Both the position numbers and the translations under genes were made by a program. Positions 11,770 to 24,408 of a DNA stretch of 64,000 bases are shown piece after piece. Positions within the stretch are counted from its first letter, which is position 1. The number at the start of each line of letters is the position of its first letter. Under the pieces are notes generated by a model. That model was not told where the DNA came from. It saw nothing but the letters and a program-made list of their open reading frames with translations, and searched no databases. Origin of the DNA: Conus ventricosus (lineage: Eukaryota > Mollusca > Gastropoda > Neogastropoda > Conidae); assembly GCA_018398815.1 (NCBI GenBank), contig CM031610.1:38455623-38519622 (forward strand), read 5' to 3'.

Positions 11770-14700
11770 GGAGCTGCTGCCTTCTATGTCATTCTATGAA
11801 ACCTTCTGGTCGTGGATCTTCTTGAACCCTAATTCAAAGCCAGAAGTCCTTTACTCTTTTCTGGCTTTAATATTCTTTCAAGCCTGCACAACCTTCCACG
11901 TTGGGACTGTAGGGAGGTTGTTCAGCCCTTCTCCTTCACATAACTTTGTTGTTATAGTACGGGCGCTCTGTCTAACTACCCTTCAGGCTTGTAGCTGCGA
12001 GAGTTCCAATATACACAAGACTGTCACAATCTGTTCTCTTTATCTACTCCATCTGTCCCGGTTTGTGTCAGGACCTTGTCAGTCTGTTAGTGGATCTTCC
12101 TCGACCTTTTTTGCTGTTTGGGTGGACTTGACGATCACAACCCTACTTTGGGGTTGTTACGCGGTTAGTCATCTGTGGTTATGCTGATTGAGGACTGTCC
12201 TTTCGTTTTGGATTTGTTTGTGTTGTCTGTACGTAGGTTCTGCAACGTGTAATCCATTCTTCACTGGTTCTCTTTCGTGTGTTGTTGATTTGTCGCGGTT
12301 CTGTGGTACCCCTCGCTGTGTCATGGACTATGAGTGGTATGTCACTTGTCGATATGCTCGTATGGGAACTTTTAAATGTACTGCTTCAATCCTGGTATTA
12401 AGCTGAAAAAGTCTCTGTCTCTCAGCATTTAATTTTGAAGAAAGCAAAACTGGGATCTCTTTGCAGCACTGTTTCTAAGGAGTTCCAGGACACTGATTTT
12501 TTTGCAGAGTCTGACCTGCTGATTCTCTGTCTAACATTTTGATTAAATGTGCTAAAGGACTGTTTCCAGTGTCTTCCGATAATCTTCAAATCCCCCAAAA
12601 TACAACCCTGGTTCGATTCAGAATGCCAACTAATTTCTAATGTTGGAAAAGGGTAGAGTCAAGGTATACCTACATGTCACTTCGGGTCCCAACGCTCAGC
12701 CATCAGAAACTCCGTGCTAAATCAAGTCAAACTTTTAAAACAGTAACCGTCGGTCTGGAGAAGCTTCTGCCCAGGCTGACATCAAAACTTCTATGAATTA
12801 AAGTGTGGTACATCATTAATAAATCCAAAGGGATAGAACACCTGGTCCCACTGTTGTTACCATCTCAAGTTTTCGGATTCTTTAATAACAGAAAAAGAAA
12901 GCAGTTCGCTAATCTGCTTGCTTCAACCATTGAATAAGAACTCCTCCTTTTCTTAATCAAATCAGTCACCTTTTTGTCAAAACACAAAGCCTTAAAGAAA
13001 ATCTACCTGCAACTTTTCATACGACATCTTGGATGACATTCAATCTTCCTTTTATCTTTAAAAGGCTGAATATCTGCCTTTACTCTCTCTGCAGCGATTC
13101 CTCTCAAGGTTTAGATGACATTCATTATCAACTATTTGATACATCTTCCGCATGGATGGCGCTGATCATTTCCTGTTACAGGTATACAAACACGTGTGGA
13201 CTACAGGTTGCTTTCCACATCTTGGCGGACTGCCCTCATGATTCCCATTCCCACACATGGAAATGATCTTTCTAACCAATCTAACTACGTCCATGCTTAT
13301 GACTGCTGTGTCTGGGTAATTGATGAAAATAAATGGTCAATGCTAGGATCATGTGGAAAACTCGAACCGATGGCTTTTGGCACGAAAGAACTGTGTGGTG
13401 TTCAGCAAATCCTCGTAGTACAGGTGACCTTTTTTGAATTCGTCTGGAATCTTCACTTTAGGAGCTTCTTTTTTAATCTGACAGCTCGCATGTGATTTTT
13501 CTTCGACTTGGTGAGGGCATAACGATACTACTGAAGTCGGAGGTTACTTCATGTCTCCCAGAATTCGGGTTTTCGAGGTCATCTTCCGCTTTTTATTCAA
13601 AATTTTTTTTGGCTAGTATCGACAGTTTCTGGTCCGGAGGTGGCCTCATCTCTCTCTGATGTCCACGTGCAGCGAGTTGGGTGTTCCCCAGGGGAGCATA
13701 CTGTCTCCGGCCCTCTTTAGTATTAAAATCAACTACATGTGTAATCAGTTCAGGCTGGGTTCAGACTGCTCATTGTTTGTGGATGATTTTGCGTTCTACG
13801 CAATGGGAAGCCTGTTCCCCGAGTGTCCCTGCGCAGGCTCCAGCTGTTGCGTAGATAAATTCCATCGGTGGGCGGTTGAATGAAAACGGTTTCACCTTTT
13901 CTGTACAAATACCCCGTGTATTACTTCCATTATTTCCGTCAGTTTTTTCCCGATCCGGACTTCAAGTAGGGATACTCCATTCCAGCTGTTATAAGTGGCC
14001 ATATTTCTGGGAGTCATTTTTGACCAAAAAACTTAACTTCTCAGCCATTTTAAAAAACCTCAAAACTGTTGCCATAAAGGCTCTGATTATTAGGCGGGTC
14101 GTAGCGCTCACAGACAGGCGGCGCTGATAAGAAACTTGTGTTGCAACTTTACAGCGTGCCCTGGGTCGTTTCTAAACTGGACTTCGGTTGTTGCTGTGTA
14201 AGGCCTCCGCATGATCATATTTCTATCAAACTCTTGGCCCTATCCACATCAAGGGCTTCGTTCTCTGTCCTTGGGAGCGTTCCGCTCCACCCCTGTGTAA
14301 TGCATGAACGCAGAGGCAAGGTGAACCTTCACTGTCCAATCGCTGGCTGTAACTGTCTTTGAATTATTATATCCGAATGTATCTCAGAACCTACAGAATC
14401 ATGGGCCTATGACTGTGTTTTTGACCCTACGTTCCAAAGTAAGTTTGAAAACAATCCCGTAATGTATTACGCCGTTTGGGTTCGTATGCAGCTACGTGCG
14501 GAATGCAGGAATAGGACCTGGGAGTAGTTTCTGATTTTCCAAGTTTTACGGATAAACCTCCATGGACATTTTTCACTCCAGTGATCGTTTCGTTCTCGCA
14601 GCTTTCCGTAAGGTGTCTACCGATATCCTGCGTTCAAGGCTTTGTTATGCCGACTCTGCTTTCCAAATTCCCATCTATCAAAAAAGTTTTCAATGACGGT

Positions 14701-15480
14701 GCCATGTCTGAGGTTGGAAGTGGCACTGTGCAGGGCATACTGCCATGGGCTGCCTTCTCAGATATTGTTGGAAAGTGTATTCATTCAGATGCTTCTGTCT
14801 ATTCTGCTGAACTTGACTGCTCTAGTTCTGGCTTTGAAGATTAATCTCCCATTCTGGGAATGGAGGGACTTTTCTGGTTCTGTCGGATTTCGCTGTCAGC
14901 TTGGGGACATAGCTGACCGCAACCTTCAGCTTACAGAACTTTTACTTTTTTTTGAACTTTTTAGCAAGTTGAAGGCGGACTCGGGTTACAACTTACTCTT
15001 GCTTGGGTTCCTGGCCATGTTTGGCATACGGGGGGGTGCGATATGGTTGATCGTTTAGCCAAGATACGCAACAAGCGAGATTACTGTTCCTACACTTATA
15101 TCCCCTGCTCAGATGTGAAACCCAAAAATGAACGATTATGTGAGAGACCTCTTGGCAGGAGGGATTGGAACACTCAGACGAATATACATAACTCTTTCAG
15201 ATCAGTCCAAACTTAAAGATTCCTCCACATCTACGTCGGGTGGTCGTAAAGTGGTAACGGTTCTGTGCCGGCTGCACACCGGCCATTCGTAATTTTACCC
15301 ATTCTTACCTTTTAAAGAGTGAGAAGCTCCCGTCCGGTGCTTCCATGTCATGCACCATCACAATGAATCATGTTCTTTTAGGAGTGTTGGGACTTGCACG
15401 ATGTGGAGGAAACAAACATTTTACAGCGTGGGTTCCATGAAGATCACTGTTCAGGGTTGTACCGCCCTGACGTGATCCTT
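11770..15480 (+). pseudogene. LINE ORF2 pseudogene: endonuclease, RT, RNase H
   Basis: The C-terminal part of the endonuclease is at about 12230-12350 (VGSATCNPFFTGSLSC, then MDYEWYV). RT motif LGVPQGSILSPALFSIKIN is at about 13675-13730, and the catalytic box is FVDDF at 13776-13790 (family YVDDF). FLGVIFDQKLNFSA-like sequence is at about 14005-14055 and SKLDFGC at about 14170-14190. An RNase H domain follows, with ASVYSAELD near 14790-14817, FFELFSKLKADSGYN near 14948-14992, and GHVGIRG-like and VDRLAK motifs near 15015-15065. Near 15300-15340 the end reads THSYLLKSEKLPSG, where these elements have a C-terminal region. Frame changes are frequent throughout, so no functional protein is expected as assembled. 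Confidence 0.88.
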
Positions 15481-15599
15481 GGGGTTTTTGATGAGAAAGT
15501 AACATTTTTCATCTGATTTAGAGATTTTTCGTAGAAGGTTTTTTTACATGTTTCTGGTGCGTTTGTTGTCGATGTCATTTAACGAGATCGTGATGATTG

Positions 15600-15601
<2 letters not shown>

Positions 15602-15630
<29 letters not shown>
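15602..15630. repeat. Poly(T) run in LINE 3' region
   Basis: About 29 consecutive T bases just before the LINE 3' end. The exact length is unreliable in this error-prone stretch. Confidence 0.9.
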
Positions 15631-15634
<4 letters not shown>

Positions 15635-15824
15635 GACTGGTGAGTTGATTTTAACGTGGTGACAGCCCGGATGTTGGCCCTCTGAGGGCGGCTGGCGCTA
15701 TAAGACAATATGTATATGCATCTTATCTTTATGCACTACTTACTCATGATTGCATGTATGCTTGGCAATTCTGTCAGTGATACTGAACATTTTTTCTCTT
15801 GAACTAACATCTCTCACTACGCAC

Positions 15825-16049
15825 TCACACAACACACACACACACACCACGCACGCAACGCACACACACACACACACTACACAAACACACAAACTCACTC
15901 AATCAACCACTCACACACACACCACAAACATATTCTCTATATCTCTCACTGCTCTTGGTCTTTAAGCTCCGCACACACTTCTCTCTCTCACCCCTCTCCC
16001 TCTTATCTCTCTCCTTCCATCTATCTTCTCTCTCTCTCTCTGCTCTCTC

Positions 16050-16082
<33 letters not shown>

Positions 16083-16295
16083 CTACCTCCCAGGTCTCTT
16101 AAGGGTCACTCACATTCACACTCAAACACACACACACTCACACACACACACCACACTCACACACACACACACACATACATACACACACACTCACCACACC
16201 CTCAAACACACACTCTCAATACACACACTCCACACTCACACACCACACACCAACATTCTTTCTTCTATATCTCGCTCTCTACTTCTCTCTCTCTA

Positions 16296-16331
<36 letters not shown>

Positions 16332-16345
16332 TCTCTCTATCTTCT
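15825..16345. repeat. Compound CA and CT microsatellites
   Basis: Blocks of CA (about 15825-15930 and 16110-16250) alternate with CT blocks (about 15975-16095 and 16270-16345). The open frames through them (His/Thr or Ser/Leu-rich) are artefacts of simple sequence. Confidence 0.95.
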
Positions 16346-16545
16346 CCTTTCTCTTTCTCCTTTCAGTAACACAGGCATATTCAGTCCTGCAGTATGTTAT
16401 CTTAACCTATAACCTTGACTAGAATAATTCCTAATGACAATTCCAAAGAATTAATCTGCCTCGGGGTGCTAGGGAGGGAGCGCTGCGGGAGGAGGATGGG
16501 AAGTGTTAACATTATTATATTGAACCTTTTTGTCACCATTTTCTG

Positions 16546-16708
16546 CTGTATGACTTGATGACCATGGCCTTCAAGTACCAGTGTCACTATGCCTTCGCTC
16601 AAGGACATCCGCTCATCACCTCACCACATGGATGCCATGCGTAACTATGTGCAGAATCAGTCGGCCGTCAGACAGCAGGTGGAGGGGGTGTACAGGATGC
16701 TGATTGAG
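16546..16708 (+). CDS. OSCP1: OSCP1 exon b (LYDLMTMAFKYQ...), acceptor and frame damaged
   Basis: The exon opens LYDLMTMAFKYQ, identical to the human residues. The frame then breaks, and after 16630 it resumes as HMDAMRNYVQNQSAVRQQVE, ending GVYRMLIE at donor gtagtc. In between, adding back five single bases (one g, two c, one t and one a, mostly in short homopolymers) gives QVSLCPSLKDILLITLNHMD, against human QVLLCPRPKDVLLVTFNHLD. The acceptor is also missing: ttttctg is followed directly by ctgtat, where ttttctgcag then ctgtat is expected, so three bases (cag) seem to be lost. All changes are deletions, which fits long-read consensus error. Both flanking introns are phase 0. Confidence 0.9.
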
Positions 16709-18163
16709 GTAGTCCACTGACTGTCGTATCTTCCATGACCCTTAGTAGCATTTATATCCATGCCACTCATTCCAGGTCTCCTGTGCATAGCCACACCGGA
16801 CATTCTCCTGTTGAAGAAAGAAGATTTTGTCCTTGCACTCCCCATTTCACTCACATTGCCGTTTATACTCACACCAGTTGACTTCACAGGAAAACAGTAT
16901 GCAGATAGCTCGGACATGAAGCTCATTCTACTCATAGGCGTTCACACAGTTATTCATGCATGTTAAAACAATCTGTCTTCCTTTTTTTTCTTTTTTTTTC
17001 AAAGTGTGAAATTTGCAAGTAGAATCATACATGATGCAGAATCTGAAATGGAGAATGCGTTCTCAGTCTTGGTGAAGAACAACAAAAACCATGGAAACGT
17101 CATCAGAGGAGATTGTGGGTTTCATAGCACAGGACTTTCTGCTTTTGCTCTGTTTGGCTGATAACCTTTGCTATGCGAGTGTTTCACATAAAATGTTGAA
17201 TATGGACAAATTCACAGACCGGGTAAATATTTGCCTTGTGTTCACATACCAAAGTAGACACTCTTGTTGAGTGTCAAAGGTGAGCACATTTGATCCAGAT
17301 TTGCCAAGTGTGACATAGGCTAAGCTGAAAGAATGCAGTCCCAGTACATAACACAACATGACATCAGAGTCTGATTTAGTCTTCAGGATCTCACCCTGTG
17401 TTAACCACTGACAAAGCTTAATTGAGGCCAAGGTTGTGTTTATTGTCCATGATGACTCACACTGTGCTTTGAGCTTTTCCAGCTAGCCTGGTAAACATGT
17501 TGTTTTTTGTCTGGCAGACAGCTACCTGCAAATTGTGCCAATAAAATGATAAAATATGTACTGTGCACAGAGAAATGAATACAGCAGCTGTCATGGTTTA
17601 ATTGTTGTAAGCAGTTAATTTGCAGTCAGTTGGGTTTGTTTATTTGTGTGGTTTTTTTCTGTGTGTGTGTGTGTGTGGTGTGTGTGTGTGTGTGGTGTGT
17701 GTGTGTGTGTGTGTGTAGGGGTACATATGTGTGTGTGTGTCTATATGGTTGTTTTATATCACTATGATTTTGGCAGCTTTGTTTCAATATATTTGCATTG
17801 ACTTTTTTTGTCAATGCAGAGCTTATCTGCTCGTATGGTCTTTGTGTGTATTTTTTGTCTCATTTAATTAAGTGTTTTTCACATACTGTTTATATCTGTT
17901 TTAAATCTGAGAGAGATAAACCAAGTGGAATTTAAGGCTGTTAGCACAGCCTAAACATCTTGGCCGCAAGGATTTCAGTTAAATTAGCAACTCTGTCATT
18001 TACTGTTTGTACATTGTTGTTTGTTACTATTTTCATGGCATGATCTTGATGGTCAGCTGGGCTATAATGATAAAAACAATATGTGAAATAAGAATTATGT
18101 ATACATGTGCATGTTATGAGGGCATGTTTGTGTGGGAACATGCGGGTGTGTTTCTGTATGTTT

Positions 18164-18228
<65 letters not shown>

Positions 18229-18230
18229 AG
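16709..18230 (+). other. OSCP1 intron between exons b and c
   Basis: No further exon was recognised. The intron holds TG microsatellites at about 17660-17740 and 18161-18228. The second runs straight into the acceptor gtgcag of exon c. Confidence 0.85.
18161..18228 (+). repeat. TG repeat abutting a 3' splice site
   Basis: A TG dinucleotide run, with one GGG interruption, ends as gtgtgtgcag at the start of OSCP1 exon c. It replaces the usual pyrimidine tract. In RNA this is a UG repeat, the kind of sequence bound by TDP-43 and CELF proteins. Confidence 0.95.
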
Positions 18231-18311
18231 ACCTATGCTTCTGTGACCAACGGGGAGTTCCAGCTCATCAGACAAACACTCCTCAGCTTCTTCCAGGACA
18301 TGCATATTCGG
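18231..18311 (+). CDS. OSCP1: OSCP1 exon c (TYASVTNGEFQLIRQ...)
   Basis: Exactly 27 codons between acceptor gtgcag and donor gtcagt. The translation contains GEFQLIRQTLLSFFQDMHIR; the human protein has GEFQLIRQTLLIFFQDLHIR. Both flanking introns are phase 0. There is no damage. The preceding intron ends in a TG repeat. Confidence 0.96.
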
Positions 18312-18749
18312 GTCAGTGTTTATGCAAATGGTTTTAGTGAACCAAAACATGATGGCTGGAGAAGTTGGTGCTGCTTTGGGTTGGTCTTGCTGTCCCTCAT
18401 TTTCCTCATCAAAACTCATTTTATATCATGTATTGTTAGTTTAGGTGTTGGCTACTTTCAATATTCCTTCATCAGAAAGATGAATGAGTGATTGGTCAGA
18501 ATGATTGACTGTGTTTGTTCATGTTACAGTAATGTTTGCTTGGATATTTTACTTTTTCAGTGTTCAACTGAACACTTCAGATGATTATTTACTGAATATG
18601 ATGGTGAGCTTGTCCACTGTTGGTTTTGTAGCTGTGTTTAAGGTTGGATGTTGCATATGTTTGAAAGAAAATAGTGTATTGTTTGTTGGTCTTTTTTTTC
18701 TCAAACAAACATGCATAGAACCGATTTTGATGGTGACAGTCCTGATATG

Positions 18750-18800
18750 CCCCCCCCCCCCCCCCCCCCCCCCCACCCCCACACACACACACACACACAT
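18750..18800. repeat. Poly(C) run followed by CA repeat
   Basis: Twenty-five consecutive C bases, then ACCCCC, then a short CA repeat. Runs of this kind are error-prone in sequencing. Confidence 0.95.
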
Positions 18801-19381
18801 TCCCTGCGATTAGATGGTGTGTAAAGTTGAACCAGATATTGCATGATCTCTTTACACCTTGTTTCTGTTTGTTTCTGTCTGGCATCATTTGGAAAGCATA
18901 TGAAATATTGAACTTCAAAAGGTAATAAGTACATTGTTCACACCTTTGTCACCCAGCAGTCAAAATGGCCGCTTAGATTACCCCAGAGATAAGGGCTGAT
19001 TCACCACCCATGTGACCAACGCGTGACCTACTTACCTCGCAGGCAATAATGAGAGCAGTTACGGACTGCATGCACTGGTGATTGCTGTTATATTGTGCTT
19101 GCTGATGCTGTAGAATTGACGTCTTTTGATCGCTTTGAGCTCCATGATTTATCTATTTCGTGATGTTCTTTTAATCTTGTCATTACACTGTCTTGTCTTC
19201 AAAAGTGGCAAGATGATGAGTAGTTTAACACGTAGGCAACTTTCTGTCAGCTTAATCAGTTTTCACTTTAAGTGGCACATCTTCAGTGACTAAACTGTTT
19301 GGACTCTTCATGGTATTCTGTCTCTTTCTATCTGTCCGTCTATCTGTCTCTCTGTATCTGTCTGTCTGGCTGGCTGTCTCC

Positions 19382-20038
<657 letters not shown>

Positions 20039-20425
20039 CATGCATGCACAGTCATGTGACGTGCTAGTGAAGCTTGTAAGTAATGTCAGATGGGGAGGGT
20101 CAAAAAGTAGGATGGAGATGAAAGCATGGCAGTAAGCGTGCAGGCAAAAAGGGCGTGTGTTAATCAGCCTTTTTTGTCTATTCGTTTATTTTTGCCATAA
20201 CCTGCCATGCTGTTTCAATCATGAATGACAGCGCTCTCAAGCATGCACATCATTTACAGCTCTTTCTGCTACCTCCTGTTGGGATACTGCACTATTGTCA
20301 AAGATCATGGGATCGTTCATTGTCCCCTCCACCCCCTCCCAATCCCCTCCATCCCTGACCTTCTGCTCCCCTTCACACACCTACCTCAATCACCAGTTTC
20401 TCTCAAACCATCACCCAACTCTTCT

Positions 20426-20649
20426 CAGCTCGCTCTCGCTCTCTCTCTCTCTCTCGCTCTGTCTCTCTCTCTCTCTCTTGCTCAGTTTCTCTCTCTCTCT
20501 CTTGCTCTGTCTCTCTCTCTCTCTCTCTTGCTCTGTTTCTCTCTCTCTCTCTCTCTTGCTCTGTCTCTCTCTCTCTCTCTCTCTTGCTCTCTCTCTCTCT
20601 CTCTCTGTCTCTCTCATTCTGTCTCATGTATGTGTGTGTGTATGTGTGT

Positions 20650-20719
<70 letters not shown>

Positions 20720-20757
20720 ATCCGGTGTGTATGTGTATATGTGTGTGTGTCACGTGT

Positions 20758-20795
<38 letters not shown>

Positions 20796-20812
20796 CATGT
20801 GTGTGTGTGTGT
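20426..20812. repeat. CT compound repeat (TTGCT-interrupted) and TG repeat
   Basis: A CT run broken at intervals of roughly 30 bases by TTGCTCTGT or TTGCTCAGT is followed by a TG run of nearly 100 bases and a second TG run. The regular TTGCT interruptions suggest that blocks of the run were themselves duplicated. Confidence 0.93.
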
Positions 20813-22043
20813 ACCCATGTGCATGTGTGTTAAATAACTTACATGAACAATTTTGAATAGTGAATTCTCCTCACGAACAATACAAAGAAGGCTGAGAGAC
20901 AGACAGAGATGACCAAAAGAGAGAGAAAGAGAGAGCTGAGAAGGGTCAATGGTGGTGTTTTGAGACATGACTTGAAAGATGATGGAATTTTCACCTTCCA
21001 AGAGTTTTCTAAGTTCCCTTGACAAGATGCTCCCAATTTTTTCTACAAATGTTTGAACAGATGGAGTCAGAAAAAAGAGTCCTGTCAAGTCTCTTTGTAA
21101 AGCTTGTTCAGTTTGTGCGCATATGTTTGTGAAACAAAGGCTTTCTCCTAAGGAGTTTTTAAAATTGTTATGAATAAAACTAATGTCAGGCTTTAAGGCA
21201 CAGCTGACCACTACATGGTCATGAGTCATCAACATGACATGTAGTGATGTAACGCTTGAGTGTGTTGTCAATAACTGGAAAGACAGGGGCGTTCTATTCT
21301 TCATTTCATTTGTTAAGGTTCAGACTGAGAGTTGATAATAAATGAAGGCAGCTAAGATCAGCTGCAGTCAGGCGATCTAAATCCACACTTTGATCATACC
21401 TATCCCAGACCCTCGACCCCTTCCCTATTCCTCCAGTCACCCCACTGACTTCCATCCCAGGCGAACAATCTTTTTTTTTCAAATTTCAAAAACAATTTTT
21501 AAGGCTTTGCCAAAAAATGTAGACCAACAAATCATAAGACAAAATATGACGTGTTTCGATCTCTTAGGTCTTCTTCTTTTCTTTTTTTTTCAAATTAAGA
21601 TATTATTTTATCTATCAGTTCTTCCAGAAATAGTCAATGTATGTATGTAGCACCTGTTTAGATATAGGTTTTGTTTTGCCTGCTACTCTTCTTGTGGTAT
21701 AGGCTGCTGAAAAGAGTTATCCAGGCATGTCTGTCCAGGGCTCCAAGTATGCTTCAAAGACCCAGCACCTGGTTTGTCTGTGTAAAAGTCTGGCAGAAGT
21801 AAGGGGTGTTGAATCTGTGAGGTTATTGATGCTTTCACTTTTGTTTTCTGTTTTTGTAGGTATTTGGGATGTTGATTTTGATAGGTTATGGATATGTTTT
21901 CTCAACAACAAAAGAAAAATCAAACAAACAAAAGATATTTTAAAAAATCAGCCTAAACAAGCCAAAACCAGCAAACAATGAGGGAAGGAACGTGGAAGAG
22001 GGTGCTTTTTTGTCAGTTGGAGACTTTTTGCCTGTGTGTACAG

Positions 22044-22147
22044 GTGTCAATCTTCCTGAAGGAGAAAGTGCAGAACAACAATGGGCGCTTTGTGTTGCCC
22101 ACCTCTGGGGAACTGCCATGGGGTACAGAACCTCCAGGCACCATCAG
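22044..22147 (+). CDS. OSCP1: OSCP1 exon d (VSIFLKEKVQNNNGRF...)
   Basis: Acceptor gtacag and donor gttggc bound 104 bases reading VSIFLKEKVQNNNGRFVLP then TSGELPWGTEPPGTI. Human has VSMFLKDKVQNNNGRFVLP then VSGPVPWGTEVPGLI. This is the most conserved segment of the family and it is intact here. The exon enters in phase 0 and leaves in phase 2: the split AG|A codes for Arg. Confidence 0.97.
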
Positions 22148-22304
22148 GTTGGCAGGTTTTTTTTTTTAATGTTTAGATCTATATGCTGCATTTGGCTTCT
22201 GACATATGTGTGTGTGTGTATGTGAGCTGTAATCTTGCTGTACTTGTCTATGTCAGTTTATGAAAGCCAGGATACATGGAACTTTCATGTCGTCACGCAT
22301 GCAC

Positions 22305-22429
22305 GCACACACACACATGCATGCACGCATACGTGCACTCACGTCCACACGCACATGGGCGCACGCATACACACACACACACACACACACACACTCGCAT
22401 GCATGCACACACGCACATACACACACACA

Positions 22430-22480
<51 letters not shown>
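22305..22480. repeat. CA microsatellite with CACG/CATG variants
   Basis: A long CA-type run with scattered GCAC and GCAT variants, ending in an uninterrupted CA stretch. Confidence 0.95.
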
Positions 22481-22484
<4 letters not shown>

Positions 22485-23412
22485 GAGAGAGAGACAGACA
22501 GACAGAATAAGTTGGAGATTTTTCCTTGGAGAGAGAGACGGTTAGACAGACTTATTATGAAGGGATTAGGAACACTACTCATGGCAGCAATCTCGTTATA
22601 ACAATATCACATGGAGAGGGTAATATTTTCATATCAGCTGGTCCTGTCAGCATCTAACATACGGCCAGAACTGGCAGCTTGATTTCTTGCAGAACTTACA
22701 CTCTGCAACAATAATGTACTTGCTGTAGATGGTAATTGGTCCGTACTGGACACAGCTAGGCATTGAATTAAAGTGGAAGCTGAAGATTCTTCCAATGCCA
22801 GTTATTCATGCTGCATGCATTTGACTTAAACAAATCCATCTATCTGTCTCTCTCTCTCTCTGTGAACAGAATCATCAAGGTAATGTTAAATATGAAGCAT
22901 GTTGATTTTGGAGGATTATTGATCCGCACCTCATGGTGTATGTGACATTGTCAGACACATGTCCTGCTTCACAGTCCAAACAAAATATGATGTGAGGTGC
23001 ATGATATGTCTTTAAATCCAGATGTTATATTTCAAGTTGCAGAGATGATGAAAAACAAAGAAAAGTAGCAAAACATTGTGCTCATAAGCCTATAAATCCT
23101 CTGTAGAAAAAAAAATTGTTTCTTTGCACCCTTTCGTCTTCTCATTTATCACTTTATGTTTTTGCATTTCTTTTTTTTTCCATTCAATTCCTCCTCAGTA
23201 TCTGAATTATGCTTTGCGTGAGGTTTCAGATGACTTAATAGGATTCTTAGACATTAGAGACCTGCCCCTGCTCTTCACATGGCTATAAGGAATACTGCGA
23301 GGTCTGTTTGATACAATGGGTTGACATTCTTTGTAGTGGCCATGAAATCTTATTGGGGTCAAAATTTGAGGGAAGGATGGCCAACACCTTAGTTATTGGC
23401 TGAGTATTTGTA

Positions 23413-23417
<5 letters not shown>

Positions 23418-23479
<62 letters not shown>
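23418..23479. repeat. TG microsatellite
   Basis: An uninterrupted TG run of about 60 bases. Confidence 0.97.
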
Positions 23480-23480
<1 letters not shown>

Positions 23481-24124
23481 TAAGTATCTTGAGGCAAGCT
23501 GTTTTCAAGATTGGATGGATTCTGTAGAAAAGTGTAATGAGTGTTTTTGGTTTTCTGAAATTTTGAACTTTTCCTCTGGGTTTTTTTTTGGTTTTTTCTT
23601 TTGTTTGTTTTCTTTTTGTCTTTTGTTTTCTGATATTTCAAACATTACTTTGGAATAGAAAAGTATGTAACTGTCTTTTCAATTGTTAGTGACTGTTCCA
23701 TTATTGAATTTTGATGTAGTATTATTAGACTACAAATTGAGTTAGGCAGGAAAGATGGCATTCTTAATAATGTTTTTTTCATACAATGTTCAAAATGTGG
23801 TATTGAAAAAAAGTTGTTCCGCTTTTTCACAGGAAAACCTCATGTTTGCACAATTTTTGCAGTATCTTATCATCTAGAGAGAAATAAAAAAAGTTCTGCA
23901 CACTGTACTTAAGATTATTGGGCAAGAAAAGTGTTCCTTGTTCATTAATGTCTTTTGGTCTTTGATTTCTCTGTGTGACATGTTTACGTCTGGTTGTTAG
24001 TCTGTGGAAATACGTTCACCTCATTGTATACTTTGTGCCCTGAGGAGGGGTCAGAGGTGAATAAATCATGAATCGTTTGTGTGCGTATGTGTGCATGTGC
24101 ATACAAGTTCAAACATTTTCCCCC

Positions 24125-24156
24125 CGCTCTGGGCTTTTACCGCTCTGGGCTTTTAC
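24125..24156. repeat. Two tandem copies of a 16-bp unit
   Basis: The unit cgctctgggcttttac occurs twice in direct succession with no difference. Confidence 0.95.
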
Positions 24157-24282
24157 TGTTGTGTGTTTGTATTCCAAATGCTCTTTTAGAGACCTGACAA
24201 TAACAAGAAAGCATTTCATTATTGCTCTTTAATAGTTTGCTGTGCTACAATCTGATAAGCCACTTCATGGTGCTTTGTGCAG

Positions 24283-24408
24283 ACTGTTTGATGAAACTGG
24301 GAAGTCTCGGAACGTCAGTTTCCCCAGTGTGGCTGGGCACAAGTCGGCCGACAAAGAGGGATCTTTTGACATGACGGGTGATCGTGTCACTAAACTGGGA
24401 ACTAACAT
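24283..24408 (+). CDS. OSCP1: OSCP1 exon e (LFDETGKS...GDRVTKLGTN)
   Basis: Acceptor ttgtgcag and donor gttagt bound 126 bases. The translation contains LFDETGKSRNVSF, KEGSFDMTGDRVTKLGTN and the first two bases of Met. Human has KEGSFELYGDRVLKLGTNM in the same place. It enters and leaves in phase 2. There is no damage. Confidence 0.96.

Larger units (their letters stand above)
9583..15705 (+). mobile_element. Degenerate Jockey-like LINE inside an OSCP1 intron
   Basis: The stretch begins with a G-rich 5' leader (ttgcgaccttgtcgttggtc), runs through a low-coding ORF1 region, and then gives an endonuclease, an RT and an RNase H in the order typical of Jockey-clade elements with RNase H. It ends with a 3' tail in which a poly(T) run at 15602-15630 is followed by a conserved-looking end (ctctgagggcggctggcgct). 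About 6.1 kb is close to full length for this kind of element. No clear target-site duplication was found, so both ends are approximate. It lies in the intron between OSCP1 exons a and b, in the same orientation as the gene. Confidence 0.88.
22148..24282 (+). other. OSCP1 intron between exons d and e
   Basis: No exon was recognised. The intron holds CA (22305-22480) and TG (23418-23479) microsatellites and a perfect two-copy 16-bp duplication at 24125-24156. It ends in acceptor tttgtgcag. Confidence 0.85.

Noticed and set aside
8764..16708. OSCP1 as a pseudogene because of frameshifts in exons a and b
   Set aside because: Six downstream exons are intact with correct phases, and the damage in a and b is of the sequencing-deletion type.
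20295..20837. Long Ser/Leu and Cys/Val-rich ORFs
   Set aside because: They are read-throughs of CT and TG microsatellites.
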